The position numbers and the translations under genes were made by a program. Shown here piece after piece: positions 1 through 11,307 of a DNA stretch of 64,000 nt. Numbering within the stretch: position 1 is the stretch's first letter; every line of letters begins with the position of its first letter. Where the stretch lies: contig CM074181.1 in the NCBI GenBank assembly GCA_037179385.1, forward strand, positions 49,930,394-49,994,393, in the 5' to 3' direction. The notes below the pieces were generated by a model. That model saw only the letters and a list, made by a program, of their open reading frames with translations, was not told where the DNA came from and searched no databases. The DNA comes from Holothuria scabra (Eukaryota > Echinodermata > Holothuroidea > Aspidochirotida > Holothuriidae).

Positions 1-1115
1 TTGTGTAACGAGTTACACAAGCTAATATATAAACTGCATTAGAGGAAATGCAGGAGAATCTTTGTCTGACAATAAAGCTATTGCAGTTGGGGCCTGAAAT
101 AATGACGAGGTCGTGTTTGCTAACAATTGGGCATGTATTACACCTCGGACGGTTACAGGAAAAGGTACCCGCAATGTCGTTGAAAGACGTTTGTTGGTAG
201 GAAGCCCGAACTAAATGGTTGACTAAAATTTTCTCAACTCTAAAAGCAGTGATGGGGGGTTCCGGGAAAACATCACGGGTTGAGGGGTCTTGTCGGATCA
301 ACTCTACATTTTTGTAGATAGCGCGTAAAATAGGACGGACTGAAGGTTGATATGAAATAGCCAAGGGAACACGTAGATTGGTACCAGATTTGTTATTTTT
401 ATCCATGGCTTCCTCTCTGCTGGTTCCTTGAATTCTGCGAAGGCATTAGAGAGGATTTTGGCAGGGTACTGGCGTTTTTCAAAAAAGGACAAAATTTCTT
501 CAGAGGCAGTGGACAAGTCAGAATCCTCCGAACATATTCGCCTGGCTCGGAAGAGCTGGAAATAAGGGATAGGTTTAGTACAAGATATGGGATGGTTGAA
601 AGGGTACAATAGGTAGTTATTCGAGTCGGTTGGCTTAAAGTGTACGTAGAGGTAATTTTTCGGTTGTTAATGGACAGTTAAAGGTCAAGAAATACAACAG
701 ATGAGTCCGAGATACAATGGGTAAATTTCAAAAGGGGGCAAAAGGAAAAAATAAAGTCGATAAAAGTGTCTAAATCACGGCGGGATCCCGTGGCAACTCC
801 TACAATATCATCAATATACCTTTTTGTAAAGTATAGGTGGGGCCCGGTGTACTAAGAAAATAGTTGTCCTTCAAGGTGACCCATGGTCCAACAGGCAACA
901 GAAGGACCAATTTTGGTTTCCATAGCCACTCCTTTAACTTGACGGAAAAAATGCCCATTAAAGTGAAAATAATTTTGCGTGAGAACAAGTTCCGTTAAAC
1001 GTAGGAAGGTGTCAGTCGGTAAAAGGGGATCACGCCGAGTCACCGAGCCGATGGACCGAGTCATCAAGCACCTTAGGTCCATCAAACAGAGTCCCCATGG
1101 ATACCCAGTGGCTGC
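1..1115 (-). mobile_element. Penelope-like retroelement, decayed RT plus linker, cut by window edge
   Basis: Read on the minus strand, this stretch encodes the C-terminal half of a Penelope-like reverse transcriptase in several frames. In order it shows a palm segment with FNGHFF..QVKGVAM near 1000-920, a YIDD catalytic box near 825-810, and a SINNRK-like strand near 670. Then come an IPYFQLFRARRICSED block near 575-520 and a cysteine linker of the type GTFSCNRPRCNTCP near 165-120. The final residues (NAVYILAC, near 30-10) look like the start of a GIY-YIG endonuclease, which would lie off the window. Stops and frame changes show it is dead. The AMGT-like box reads AMET here. RT order plus the CNRPRCNTCP linker is diagnostic of Penelope-like elements; the clade within them is not decided. 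Confidence 0.85.
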
Positions 1116-1269
1116 ACATTTTAATCCCCCCTTACCTTGTTCAATACAGCACTAATCCGTTACGGCAGCTGTAATGTTTTTTATTTGTGTTTCATCCTTC
1201 GCACTCATGTTTTCTGACAATCCCTTTCGTCTGGTTCTGTTTTTACAGTGATCGCTTCGGATCTGATGT

Positions 1270-1400
1270 TTGTCGTGTCAAATTACTTCAAAGTTGTCAA
1301 ATTTACGGAAAACTAGGTGTTAACACGAACGGATGACTGGCCATTGAAATAATGTTACTTATATTATTAGACGTTATGGCGAATTCTTTTTCTTATCTAT
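1270..1400 (+). repeat. Copy of a (TA)n-linked dispersed repeat
   Basis: The segment starting TTACTTCAAAGTTGTCAAAT is repeated at 2225-2310 on this strand and at 29220-29345 on the minus strand. This copy and the minus-strand copy both continue into GGCGAATTCTTTTTC, which the 2225 copy lacks. It codes for nothing visible. It is a dispersed non-coding repeat of unknown class. Confidence 0.7.
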
Positions 1401-1454
1401 TTTATTATTATTTTTTCGTCCTATGTACAGGTGGGAATTAGCGTTTTATTAATA

Positions 1455-1690
1455 GATATATATATACATAAATATGTATATATATATATTTATATATATA
1501 AATATATATGTATATATATATATACTGGAAAAAACTGCTTCCATTACTGTTACTTCTAAGCACGTGAGCAAGGGGAGTGTATCTCCCCGGAACGTTGTTT
1601 TAAGTTTTAAGCTCTTGTTGCCACTCTTGTTGCCACAGAAGATTTGACACGATCTTTGTCTCCTATATATATATATATATATATATATAA
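1455..1690. repeat. AT-rich simple repeats
   Basis: Alternating TA stretches at about 1455-1524 and 1663-1690 flank about 140 bp of unrecognised sequence. They are low-complexity DNA with no coding signal. Confidence 0.8.
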
Positions 1691-1724
1691 TAAAAATGTT
1701 TTCCGTGTATTGGTCAATAGTTAA

Positions 1725-2005
1725 ATAGACAAGACTGAGAAATTAATAATACTGATGACCAACAAGATTGATAGATATCCGAATATATTTCAATCCCACC
1801 TGGGATCTTCTAACTCATGACGCGCGCATCAATGTATTAACTTTGAACAATAACTTAAAATCGTTAAGCGTTATCATTTACATTTTCATTTGTAATCGCT
1901 GTACGTTCTCCGTCTAATCCGCTGAGGAAGATCCCAGGTGGGATTGAAATATATTCGGATATCTATCAATCTTGTTGGTCATCAGTATTATTAATTTCTC
2001 AGTCT

Positions 2006-2012
<7 letters not shown>
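1725..2012. repeat. Snap-back element: two perfect 86-bp inverted arms
   Basis: Positions 1725-1810 and 1927-2012 are exact reverse complements over 86 bp, separated by a 116-bp unique loop. The outer ends read ATAGACAAGACTGAG and CTCAGTCTTGTCTAT, and the right arm runs straight into an (AT)n tract. Identical arms imply either recent formation or ongoing gene conversion. It is probably a fold-back MITE inserted at TA-rich DNA; no transposase is present. Confidence 0.85.

Positions 2013-2060
<48 letters not shown>
2011..2060. repeat. (AT)25 microsatellite
   Basis: An uninterrupted AT tract of about 50 bp joins the snap-back element to the next repeat. Confidence 0.95.
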
Positions 2061-2063
<3 letters not shown>

Positions 2064-2320
2064 TAATTCGGCACTTAGGGGGAAAGTTGTTGTTGAAAAG
2101 TCGACCTTAGGGGGAAAAATTTTGGGGGCGAAATATAAGTTTCGCCTTAACGTTTCTACACACTTTTTCTATAGGTATACGTAAACGGACAAGGACGCCC
2201 TCCTAGATTTACAAAGTAGGTGCAGTTACTTCAAAGTTGTCAAATTTACGGACACCTAGATGGTAACACGAACGGATGGCTGGCAATTGAAATAACGTTG
2301 TTTGCAAGGATCAAAATAAA
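2061..2320 (+). repeat. (TA)n-linked dispersed repeat, reference copy
   Basis: It begins CACTAATTCGGCACTTAG directly after the (AT)n tract and ends near ATAACGTTGTTTGC. The same order, with a TA tract at the same edge, is found on the minus strand at 29215-30189, where it is interrupted by a MITE. This copy is uninterrupted and so serves as the empty site for that insertion. No coding capacity is visible. Confidence 0.75.
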
Positions 2321-3262
2321 GGCGAAATTATGTACGCATTGCTACAATTTCTTAATTGCGGTTAGGACGCAACTGTGATAAAGACACGCTTAGAGAAGAT
2401 TATAAAATGATGTGGGGGTAAAATGATAGGAAACCCCGATCTTTGTTTAAGCCATGGGAGACTGTTTAAAGTAATGGATCATTTTAAGTTCGAAGATTTT
2501 CCTCTCCGCGCAGATCAAAAAAGGGTTTATATATTCTAATGTATTTTATTGTTTCATTTTCGCCGCAACGGAAGATTAAAAGTGCTAAAATTCGGAAGAA
2601 AGCTCCCCACCATTTCGGGTATGTACCTTCACCAGGCGGCAAAAAGTAGCTGATCTAAAAAAGATATTCAACAAACCCGCACCGATACAACTCGACCAAC
2701 GAGCGTGTTGAGGCCATGCACTTACATCAACGCGTTTCGTGTTTTGCTTTTCCCCATCAACGCTTTCTACCAATCGTTTCTTAGCCACTGAAGTGCGGAC
2801 GTATTGGCAACACAGGCACTGCCCATGGTCACATCCATCCTTCCAGCCAAACCAAATCGCGATGACGTCACGCGCACAACCTCTTTACAGAAGGATTGCT
2901 AATGAAACGATTGCCTACTTCGAGACGCAATTTTAAACACAGTTAAACGACGCAACTGTGTAAAATAAGTTAACAGTGATGACGCGATAAAAAATTAAAA
3001 AAAAAAAAACACTAATAATTACACGCTATTATGCCATTATGAACGGACATTGCAAGGCAAGTTGAACACAATCAAATTTAAGTTCCAAGTTGGCGTACAG
3101 TTCATTGTGTAAAATGAACACGAGATATAACATTTCGCGTTTGACGTTCAGCCCGTTAGAAGCGAGAGTTCCTAGCATCACTATCAGTCGATTTTAAGGA
3201 ATTAGACGATCACGGTTGGAACCTCTGCATGAGATGACCACTGTGACAATCAGGTCCTGTCC
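2321..3262. other. Unassigned sequence
   Basis: Short open frames on both strands have no recognisable domain. I see no gene, RNA or repeat boundary. If the P450 gene extends left, this is intron. Confidence 0.5.
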
Positions 3263-3564
3263 CAGCCAACATGCCAAGCTGGGCCCCAACTGGGTTTCAG
3301 CTGGGCTACTTGCTGGGCCCCAGCTGGGGCCCATCCGTGTTTGTCAGGTGTTCCCACGTGGGGCCTAACTGGGCTAGCCTTTCCCAGCTGAAGCCCAGCT
3401 AGGCTTCAGTAATTGAAGCGGGGAACAGCTGGGCTTCATCTGGGAAAGGCTAGCCCAGTTGGGCCCCACGTGGGAACACCTGACAAACACGGATGGGCCC
3501 CAGCTGGGGCCCAGCAAGTACTCCAGCTGAAACCCAGTTGGGGCCCAGCTGGGCATGTTGGCTG
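3263..3564. repeat. 302-bp GC-rich palindrome (hairpin element)
   Basis: It starts CAGCCAACATGCC and ends GGCATGTTGGCTG. The two arms of about 140 bp pair almost throughout, including blocks such as GGCTAGCCTTTCCCAG and CACGTGGG, around a short centre near 3410. The arms are themselves rich in GGGCCC, CAGCTG and CTGGG, giving nested self-complementarity. Open frames here are by-products of the palindrome. It is probably a fold-back MITE in a P450 intron. Confidence 0.85.
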
Positions 3565-3574
3565 TGGTATGGAA

Positions 3575-3660
3575 CAAGACGACGGGGGTTAAATGGATAT
3601 TTTTTCTATTCTACTCCATTACTTATGCGGAATATCACGCACAACGGCAGAAGGGAATTT
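3575..3660 (-). mobile_element. SINE fragment
   Basis: In reverse complement the body motif around CGTGATATTCCGCATAAG, with the following ATGGAGTA, matches the middle of the tRNA-derived SINE copies at 11308, 49440 and 52970. Head and tail are missing. Confidence 0.6.
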
Positions 3661-3976
3661 TCCGTCTGTCATTTGCATCATTGCCTGTGCAATGTCCTCT
3701 GACATATACAATATTGTTTTCTTTTCAGTACTCATTCACTGCATCATGCTTCTTACAACCCAATTCAGCTTAACACTTTATACTGTGCAAGTGACTGTGT
3801 GGATAGAATTTGCTTTAATTGTCCCTATGCCATGACATTACACATAAACATACATTGCATGGACACTTCTTACGTACAACTAACACTTTAAGCTCGAGAC
3901 AAGGGGCGTTTTGCTTGGTAATGGAACCTAACGCGTCCGGGTAAATAAACACGACGTTTCCATTATTATTCTGCAG

Positions 3977-4301
3977 ATTCATCAAGAGATCCAGTCAGTC
4001 ATCGGAAATGAAAGATTGCCCGCCTTCAGCGACTTACAAAAAATGCCCTTTACGCATGCATTCATGATGGAGGTGTTACGATTCAGGACCGTCGTTCCCT
4101 TTGGGACCCGAGAGGTGTTTAGAGATGTGGTCATTGATGAGTACCTCATTCCCAAAGGATCACGTTTATACCTAAACTATTGGGCTACCGAGAGGGATCC
4201 AGAGGTTTGGAACAATCCCAACGAGTTCAACCCTGAGAGGTTTTTGTCCGCAGACAAGAAGAGCATTGTCAAGCCTTGGCACTATATTCCCCTTGGAATG
4301 G
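3977..4301 (+). CDS. Cytochrome P450 (CYP2-like), penultimate exon
   Basis: This exon encodes about 108 residues of a microsomal haem-thiolate monooxygenase. It opens after a good acceptor (TTATTATTCTGCAG) in the frame IHQEIQSVIGNERLPAF. The K-helix ExxR is EVLR at exon residues 32-35. The 'PERF' box is NPERF ending at residue 89, after RDPEVWNNPNEF, and the exon ends in HYIPLGMG just before the haem loop. The donor is GTAACG at 4302; phase is 1, inside a Gly codon. Its length is close to vertebrate CYP2 exons 7 and 8 fused. A downstream exon with the haem cysteine fits in frame. The I-helix and N-terminal exons are not seen in the 3.9 kb upstream. Substrate is unknown; the clan-2 assignment rests on motif style and intron position. 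Confidence 0.9.
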
Positions 4302-4830
4302 GTAACGAAACATTAATGCTGATTGATTATTGCCTTTAATTTTATTTAAAAGATCGAGGAGCTTGACAAAATGCAACATTAGTCAATGGACCAAAAAGAA
4401 AAAAATCCCGATGTTCCTGGTAGTCGGAATTTAAGGCTGGAGGTGGGTCGGGGGTGGGCGGCGTGTCTTTAACCGGATGAACACACCACGCCTACTGATT
4501 TTCATATTTATTCCGAATGTAGATCCCAAACTGCCACGCTCGGGGTCTCTTTTCGCTACCCAAGCAACGGATCTCATCACCTGACTACGGTACGGAATAA
4601 TTTAGATCTGATCCTACCTGCCATCATTCCGGATCAGTTCAGATACCAATAACCCCTTAGCCTTTGTCAAGACTTTCCGGCCAACTATTATCTCGCTCGT
4701 TTAATTTACATTGTAGCTTAGTACGATTTTAGGCTAGGCTCTTTTGACCTTCATATCAAATCTGCGTGGCCTTACATACTCGCCCTTATTAGTTCTACCT
4801 GGCCTCTTGAATTTGGAAGGGGTATAACAC

Positions 4831-5696
4831 CAGTGGCGTGTGAAGGATTTCAAAGGAGGGTGGACAACCTCTGATTCCCCCGACTGGAAAGGATTTTGAT
4901 GACCCTTTTCATTTGCTTTTCTTGACCTCAGTCCTTGGCGACCGACACATCTCGGCAAACTTGAACTCGTGTGTGTTTCAGGTGGTTAAGTTTTGAATGC
5001 TCAGTGTGTCTCTCCAAACTTCACCTCTTCCTCGAACAGTTCGGGAGATAACCTCTTTCGGGGGAAAATGGTTTTTCACCCGATCGGGGGAAAATACGGC
5101 CATGGGTGGCGCCACTTTCAAATTTCTCCCTTGATGCTTTGCGATCCTGCCGCGCAATTTAAACGAAAACAAACGTTCAAAATACCTGGAAAATTTAATC
5201 GGTCTTAGGAAAGAGAAATTTTGGAATATTCAGAAACTTTGTTGCTAGGGGAACAAAAAAGCCGGATCATGTTTGGTAGTTCACGGCGCAAATTTTGAGA
5301 TATCGAGCAATTTTGTCACGTTCTGTGTCCTAAGTTTAAATTATAGACTCGACACAGCCGCAATATTTGTTCAATTTTTTCTGCAGAAAGTTGTGTAAGT
5401 TACTCGTGCTAGCAATTGAGCTCATTAATACGTTGCTGAAAGTTCCTTAAGATTTCTGTTTGTGGTGGTAAATAATTACCTTGTATATGAACATATCCAC
5501 ATTTATAAAACAAAGCGACGCCTGGGAAGAGGTACACACTAAGTGCTCATGAAAATTCATGCTGCAAATTTTCTCCCGATCGGGTGAATTCTCATTTTCA
5601 CCCGAAAACGGTTATCTCCCGAACTGTCGAACCCCGTAAATCCCCCGACTTAGTGATATTCCCCAGACTGACTTCGTAGGCGAAAACACGCCACTG
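4831..5696. mobile_element. Non-autonomous hAT-like element in P450 intron
   Basis: The ends are CAGTGGCGTGTG and, inverted, CAGTGGCGTGTTTTCG, the CAGTGGCG-type ends common in hAT elements. The flanking octamers TATAACAC (4823-4830) and TATAGCTC (5697-5704) match at 6 of 8 positions, consistent with an aged 8-bp target duplication. Sub-terminal inverted blocks follow, such as CAGTTCGGGAGATAACC at about 5037 and its complement at about 5607. No transposase is present. Confidence 0.75.
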
Positions 5697-6978
5697 TATA
5701 GCTCTAAGGTAGTAACGGCCAGTGGTTTTCAGAGAAAGGGATGGAATTGAACAAAATTCGCCGGAAAGACTCGACATAGGCTAATAACCTACAATTTCGG
5801 GTAAAATCCAATCCGAGCATCTCTAATGTACTTAGAAATGTTACAATTTAATTAAGTAAAATTTTGAACCAGTGGTAATTTTGCTTTGGCATTAACAGAA
5901 CTTTTTTTACCAAATGTAACACAAATCTGTCGCGGGAACGGTTTTGAGGATACAAAGGTTTCACTTGTGAAAAGTTTCTGATAGCAACCGGGTTTTATTT
6001 ATATTAACACAAATTGCTTTTTACTTTTATATGATAATCGTTCTCTGTACAAATTGGGAGTTTGAAAAGAGGGTTAAAAGGCAGTAAGTTCCCTTTGTTA
6101 AAAGTCTCAACGATCATGGCACACAAACGCGAAAACTTTGGAAACTAAAAAAGGAGGTATCTTTGGACCTTGAACTTGGGAAATATTTCCAATGTTTTAT
6201 ATAAAACGAAAAAGACCCGATGTAAGGTTCCAGTCAATGGAGAAACAATCGAGTTCGGTAATTCTTTGGCGCATGGAATTGAAGGGTACAGCAAGAAGGT
6301 TACACAAACCCAGTTAGGCACATAGCCTGCGGTGCTTCCTTGTTTCGAGCACGTGCATTTAGCTGTAAGCATAAATCTAAGTGTCTAACCAACCGGAAAG
6401 GAAATAGGGGTCACAGCCTAACTTCGTGGCAGGTTAAAAGCACTTTTAAAACCATAAGGGTAATTTAGAGACGGTAAATTGTAGAAAGCCGCATGTAAAA
6501 TTCCTCTTATCCTCTTTATGTTATGGATAAGGAAAGAATGATTTAAGAATAATTATAAACTAAAAATTATGCAAGATTGCTGGTAGGCCGGTTCGACGTT
6601 TGTTTGTTTATCCCGAAGATTTAAAGGATGTGTGAATGTGCATAGCCCCTGAAACCAATCACAGAACTCGCTTATTGATGGTTTGCCACCGTAAATGAGA
6701 GACTCCATTACCGCAGCATTTTTCCCTAAAATATAAGTTAACAGGAGCACTGCTAGATCCACCTGTTATATATAAGATAAATTCAACTAACAAACATAGC
6801 AGAAAAGATTGAAACGCGGTAAAGAAAGTACCTGTGAGGATAACTGTTTTAGGCCCAAAGCAGTCCTCACAATTTTGCAACTGTGTTTTAGCTTAAAGGG
6901 ACAATCCTCTCACTCCAGACTACACTTCTAGTATAGGGTAACAGAAACCCTCAATTGGCTCAGCCTTTTGATTGAGTA

Positions 6979-7762
6979 CTAAAACTTCCATCGCATATGA
7001 CAATGTACTTCCATTTGGTGGCGTTATTTTACATGACGATGTTAGTTCAAATGGCCATCTTTCCAGGAATAATGGCGTTCTTTTTCGATGTTACCATCTT
7101 AAACGACGTTCGAAAAAAGGCGATGTGTATCCCAGACGTGTATGTAAGGCGTGTATCCAAGGCGTGTATCCAAGGGGACTTCCTGTTCTCAAGTATGCAT
7201 ATTCAGCAAAGTAAAATCAAACCAATCACAATGGTTGTCATATAAAGAGATCTAGGTCTCGCACGTGTGCGCGCGATTTCATACTAGTTACTCAATATAC
7301 TAGGCTAAGTTAGTTACCCACATATCCCATATGCATGCTTAATAACCTCATACAACCACCTGTGTGCCCTAAGCAAAACGTTCAAGTTCAACGATGAGAC
7401 GGACGATGGATGAAATAATTGAATCCCTTCATATCGTAAATGAAGACAAGGTGAAGGAAAACTTTCGGATGGAAGCAGTAAGTTTGATCAGTCATTGCAA
7501 TGATAATGCTCGCCTTTACGTAGCCCAAGCCAAACCTGATTGGCTGCATCTTTTACAAAGTCATCCTTTAGATGGAATAGTCATCATTGGTAACTCCCCT
7601 TGGATACACATCGTCGTTTGATCGAACGCCGTTTAAGATGGTAACATCGAAAAACGGAAGAACGCCATTATTCCTGGAATAGATGGCCATTTGAACTAAC
7701 ATCTTCATGTAAAATAACGCTACCAAATGGAAGTACATCGTCATATGCGATGGCGGTTTTGG
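6979..7762. mobile_element. Long inverted-repeat element in P450 intron
   Basis: The arms at about 6979-7185 and 7585-7762 are inverted copies of each other. Both contain CCATCGCATATGAC, TTAGTTCAAATGGCCATC and GATGTTACCATCTTAAACG. The left arm has a small internal expansion of GTGTATCCAAGGC. The centre (7186-7584) is unique. Open frames in the arms are mirror images and not genes. No clear target duplication was found, so the family is open. Confidence 0.75.
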
Positions 7763-8050
7763 CGTTCCATAGGAAACAATGCAGTGCCTCACAAGTGAAA
7801 AATATTACCTACGGCAATAAATTAAACCAGACGAGTGAAAGACGTTTAGGAGGGTTAAGCCCTATCCAACTTCCTCCAAGAGAAAAAAAGGCTGGAAATA
7901 GTGTGAGGGGGATAATAGAAAATGAGAAATGCATATTAGGGATTCGTAAAAAAAATGAAAATTAAAGAAGAAATAGAAGCAACCAAACAAAGAGAGATTT
8001 GTTTCATTTACTTATCAGAATAATAATTTTTGTTGTATTTTCCTTTTCAG

Positions 8051-8232
8051 GCCACAGAGATTGCATGGGCCAAACATTGGCAAATATGGAAATGTTCCTT
8101 TTCGGAACGAATTTAATACAAAAATTCCATCTTGCTTTTTCCCCTGATGAGCCAGAACCATCTCTGAGGGGCATTTGTGGAACGGTGGTAGTTTGTGAAA
8201 AATTTAAACTGTGCGCAACCAGAAGATGTTGA
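8051..8232 (+). CDS. Cytochrome P450 (CYP2-like), last exon with haem cysteine
   Basis: This exon completes the P450. Joined in phase 1 to the exon ending at 4301, it gives the haem-binding loop PLGMGHRDCMGQ, with the axial Cys at 8062-8064. The L-helix NMEMFLFGTNLIQKF follows, then the C-terminal EKFKLCATRRC and stop TGA at 8230-8232. The canonical loop is FxxGxRxCxG; here the first position is Leu instead of Phe, while Gly, Arg, Cys and Gly are kept. The acceptor is TCCTTTTCAG. The terminus (VVVCEKFKLCATRR) is typical of clan-2 P450s. Both exons are open with sound splice signals, so the gene may be functional. Confidence 0.9.
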
Positions 8233-9302
8233 GATGATCAACCTTGACGATTACCTTCGTTCTTTTCTTCTGTGAATTACCTCTTCCTATCCCACAATTT
8301 TTATTTAAAACAAATCCCGACGTCAGGAAATGGTGAGAAATTGCTCGGGTCCATCAATCTCAATGCTAGTGAGCATTTATATTATCGATATCACAGATGG
8401 CTGCCCAGAACCTCTCAATAGGCAGATTTGCTTCTGGTTTTGAATTGGATTCAACGATATGATATAGGCAAAAAAAAAAAAGAAAACGAGGAGATTAACC
8501 CTTTAAATGGTCCTCAAGTTTCAAGATTACTTGGTAACCGGATACATGTTTTAATCAAATTTAATGTAACACATAGTTATATATATTTTCAGAGCATAGT
8601 AGTTTGGTTTCAGTTGGAGGAGAAAGTATGAAAAACATCAAAGGGACATATTAAAGCATTGAACAGAGAAGCTTAACTTTTTTTCGGGTACCTCTGTCGG
8701 TCCTAGAAACTCCCTGATTGGTTTGCTGTTCTCAATTAGCTAGATTGGTTATCCGTTGGCCCATTGAATTGTGGGACACAGCCTGGGATACACAAACCAA
8801 ACTTAGCACATCGTGTCCAGTGTCCTTCTGTTTTCATGCAGTACCTGCACGTTCATAAATCTGAACAGCCAACATGAACGTAAATAAGGTACTCGGCATT
8901 ACAGTTTACACCGAAAGGCAATTTAGACAAAGGCCACTGCACAGAACCACATTAATGATTCCTCTTCATTTAATGGTTGGATAAAGAAAGGATGATGTCA
9001 TCGAATTCTCATGTTAACTCAAATTTCGGAACACGTGTTTTATGTGCGGTAATGATTATCCCGACGATTTGAAGAATATGCGCATGTGCAGAGCCACCAA
9101 AACGAATTACCGAACTCGCTTTTGATCCTTTATCCGAAAATAGAGGCATTAAGGACTCTGTTTTTAAATTGAGGAAAACATTTCTGATTCTGCCTTATCT
9201 TGATGGAGAATGTGAATTTCTCAATATTTCCTAGGGGAAATGATCTACGTGTAATGAAAGACATGGCAATCTGTTCACAAGATGTCTAGTCAAAACTTTA
9301 TA
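8233..9302. other. P450 3' flank, no other feature
   Basis: It should contain the P450 3' UTR. I see no clear AATAAA close to the stop; an ATTAAA lies near 8652. Short open frames have no domains. Confidence 0.4.
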
Positions 9303-9520
9303 CACTCTAAAACAGTTGGGTAAAATAATCAATATTGGTCATGTAGTTCTATGTGACAATATTGAAATTTGGTTATATAACTTGTCCAGAATTGTTTGCA
9401 TATGCGGGTGAATTGTGTGGTTAGATACCATATTTTTGGGTAACCCACCACTTGGCAGACCAATTATTGGAAAAACTTTACCCAATTTGGTGAACCTTCT
9501 ACGCAACTCTTCTCAGAGTG
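9303..9520. mobile_element. CACTCT-ended MITE
   Basis: The left end after TA (9301-9302) reads CACTCTAAAACAGTTGGG. The inverted right end reads CACTCTGAGAAGAGTTG. Inner blocks TTGGGTAAA and CCAATA also recur inverted near the right end. It is about 218 bp and non-coding. The CACTCT ends are shared with the MITE at 58192. The TA duplication is imperfect on the right (TT). Confidence 0.6.
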
Positions 9521-11307
9521 TTGACTTTGCATGCAGGTCATTTTAAGTAAATAATGCATGGGCCAGGGCACATTTGTAGTGCACGTAAAATTTTTGTTAC
9601 AACTATCGCAAAAGACTAGAACCGTCGATTCAAAACTATTCTACAATTATAACTTCTTACTAAGATTTACTAAGATATTTACTTGCTGTATGGTTTCTTT
9701 TTCCATAAATATAATTGGAAAATTTCGTGGACCTGGGAAAGAACCTTTGTAATGGAATGCACACATTTTTGTTTGTCACACTCTATATAAAGGAACGTGT
9801 CTAGCAATTAAACACTAAATGTTTAGCAATTAAACGTGATTTAAAACGAAGTGTTTAGCAAAAAGACAAGCGTTAGTGCTAAGTATCTTAACATGATTTC
9901 AAAGTGGGATCAAGAAAGTTTTAAGAAACTCGTTCAAATTTTTTCAAAGTTTATTTGACATTTTTGTCGCGATAGTGAATTGAAACGAACAACGTTGAAC
10001 ACATTGATAAGGATTGGGGGATACATCTTTTAATTAATTAATTGAACTCTTTGAGTTATGTTAATCATGCAAAGCTGCAATACTGTCAGTCTTCATGACG
10101 AGTTTAACCTACTTGAGATGGGTCTCAATACATCAATCGGTACAAAACATAAATGTAAAAAATGTTTGAGACGGTAGACTTTTAGATAAAATTTTCTTCG
10201 TTTGTACAGAACGTTCCATATTTAATTTCAATTTTATTCACTTAACATTATAATCAACGTAAGATTTGAGGAGAATGCAATGATATTTAATACAAAATGT
10301 ACCTGCAGTATCGACAAATTGTTCGGACATATGAAAAGCTTGACCACATATCAGTGAAAATCGAAAGTTGAAAGAAAATATTGAAAACGAAACCTCTTTG
10401 TGGTGTAAATGCATGACAGTCGATAGTGGCTTACTGGATTACGGGGGTGTGATAAGAGCTGTCTTTCGGTGTGACGTCACGAAAATTAGTTTCCGTATCA
10501 TTTTCATAGATCCCCGGTTCAAAAAAACATATTGCCATGGAATCCTTTCTGACCAGAAATGGACAATATTTAAATAAATGTCACAAAAGTCGGATCGGAT
10601 GCCAACTCGAATTTGTTGCAGTGTGACGCGGTTTTAGTCTCTGCAAAAGTATCGTTTTTGCCAAAAGAGTACCAAAAGGCAAGCTTGAGCTCAGGTACAA
10701 TTTCAAATTAACCAAACTCATAAAAGCGTTCTCTGCATAGGCCTATTAGCAGATTAATATGACCAATTTATGCACTGTGTATCGTAAGTGCTTCTCCAGT
10801 GCAACGCTACTGATTGCGCATTTCTCTTATGGTCGGGGCTGCATGATCATTTCCGTGATATGGTAACATAACGTATAATATTGCAATAAGTGGCATTCCA
10901 CTTCATGTGACTGAACATCTATAGGTGATAGTACATGTAACATGCTGTGAATACGAGGGTAAAGTCCACTCCAAAAAATTGTTTAGGAATGAAACGTTTT
11001 TTTCTAAACACTTCTCCCCCACTTTGTAAACACCCTTATTGGGACCGTAAACACACGCGTTTAAACACTTTGAATTGCTAAACACCTTGTGCTTAATTGC
11101 TTAAAATGTTTAGAATTTTAAAGTGTCTACAAAGTACGCCCAGAATAAGTGTGTAATTAATATATATGTTTTTAATCACGTAAAATTAATAAAGAATAAT
11201 AAAAGCTCTCTGAATGGATATTTCGGATTTAAATATAGCCTAGAAAAATAAATGAAAAGACTATACCAACTGAATCAGCTTACTAATTTTATTCGACGGG
11301 TTTAAGC
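9521..11307. other. Mostly unassigned; possible inverted TTTAGCAATTAA clusters
   Basis: Clusters of TTTAGCAATTAA-like words occur at about 9806-9870 and, inverted, at about 11070-11130. They could be the ends of a decayed 1.35-kb element starting CACACTCTATATAAAGG. No coding domain is seen between them. Confidence 0.35.

Larger units (their letters stand above)
4302..8050 (+). other. P450 intron (3.75 kb) loaded with transposon remnants
   Basis: The intron is bounded by GT (4302) and AG (8049-8050), with a CCTTTTCAG pyrimidine-rich acceptor. It holds a hAT-like element (4831-5696) and a long-TIR element (6979-7762). The stretch 5697-6978 is unassigned; short open frames there carry no known domain. 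Confidence 0.8.

Noticed and set aside
3374..3577. Pro/Trp-rich minus-strand frame as a repeat protein
   Set aside because: It is the translation of a DNA palindrome; the opposite strand gives a similar frame.
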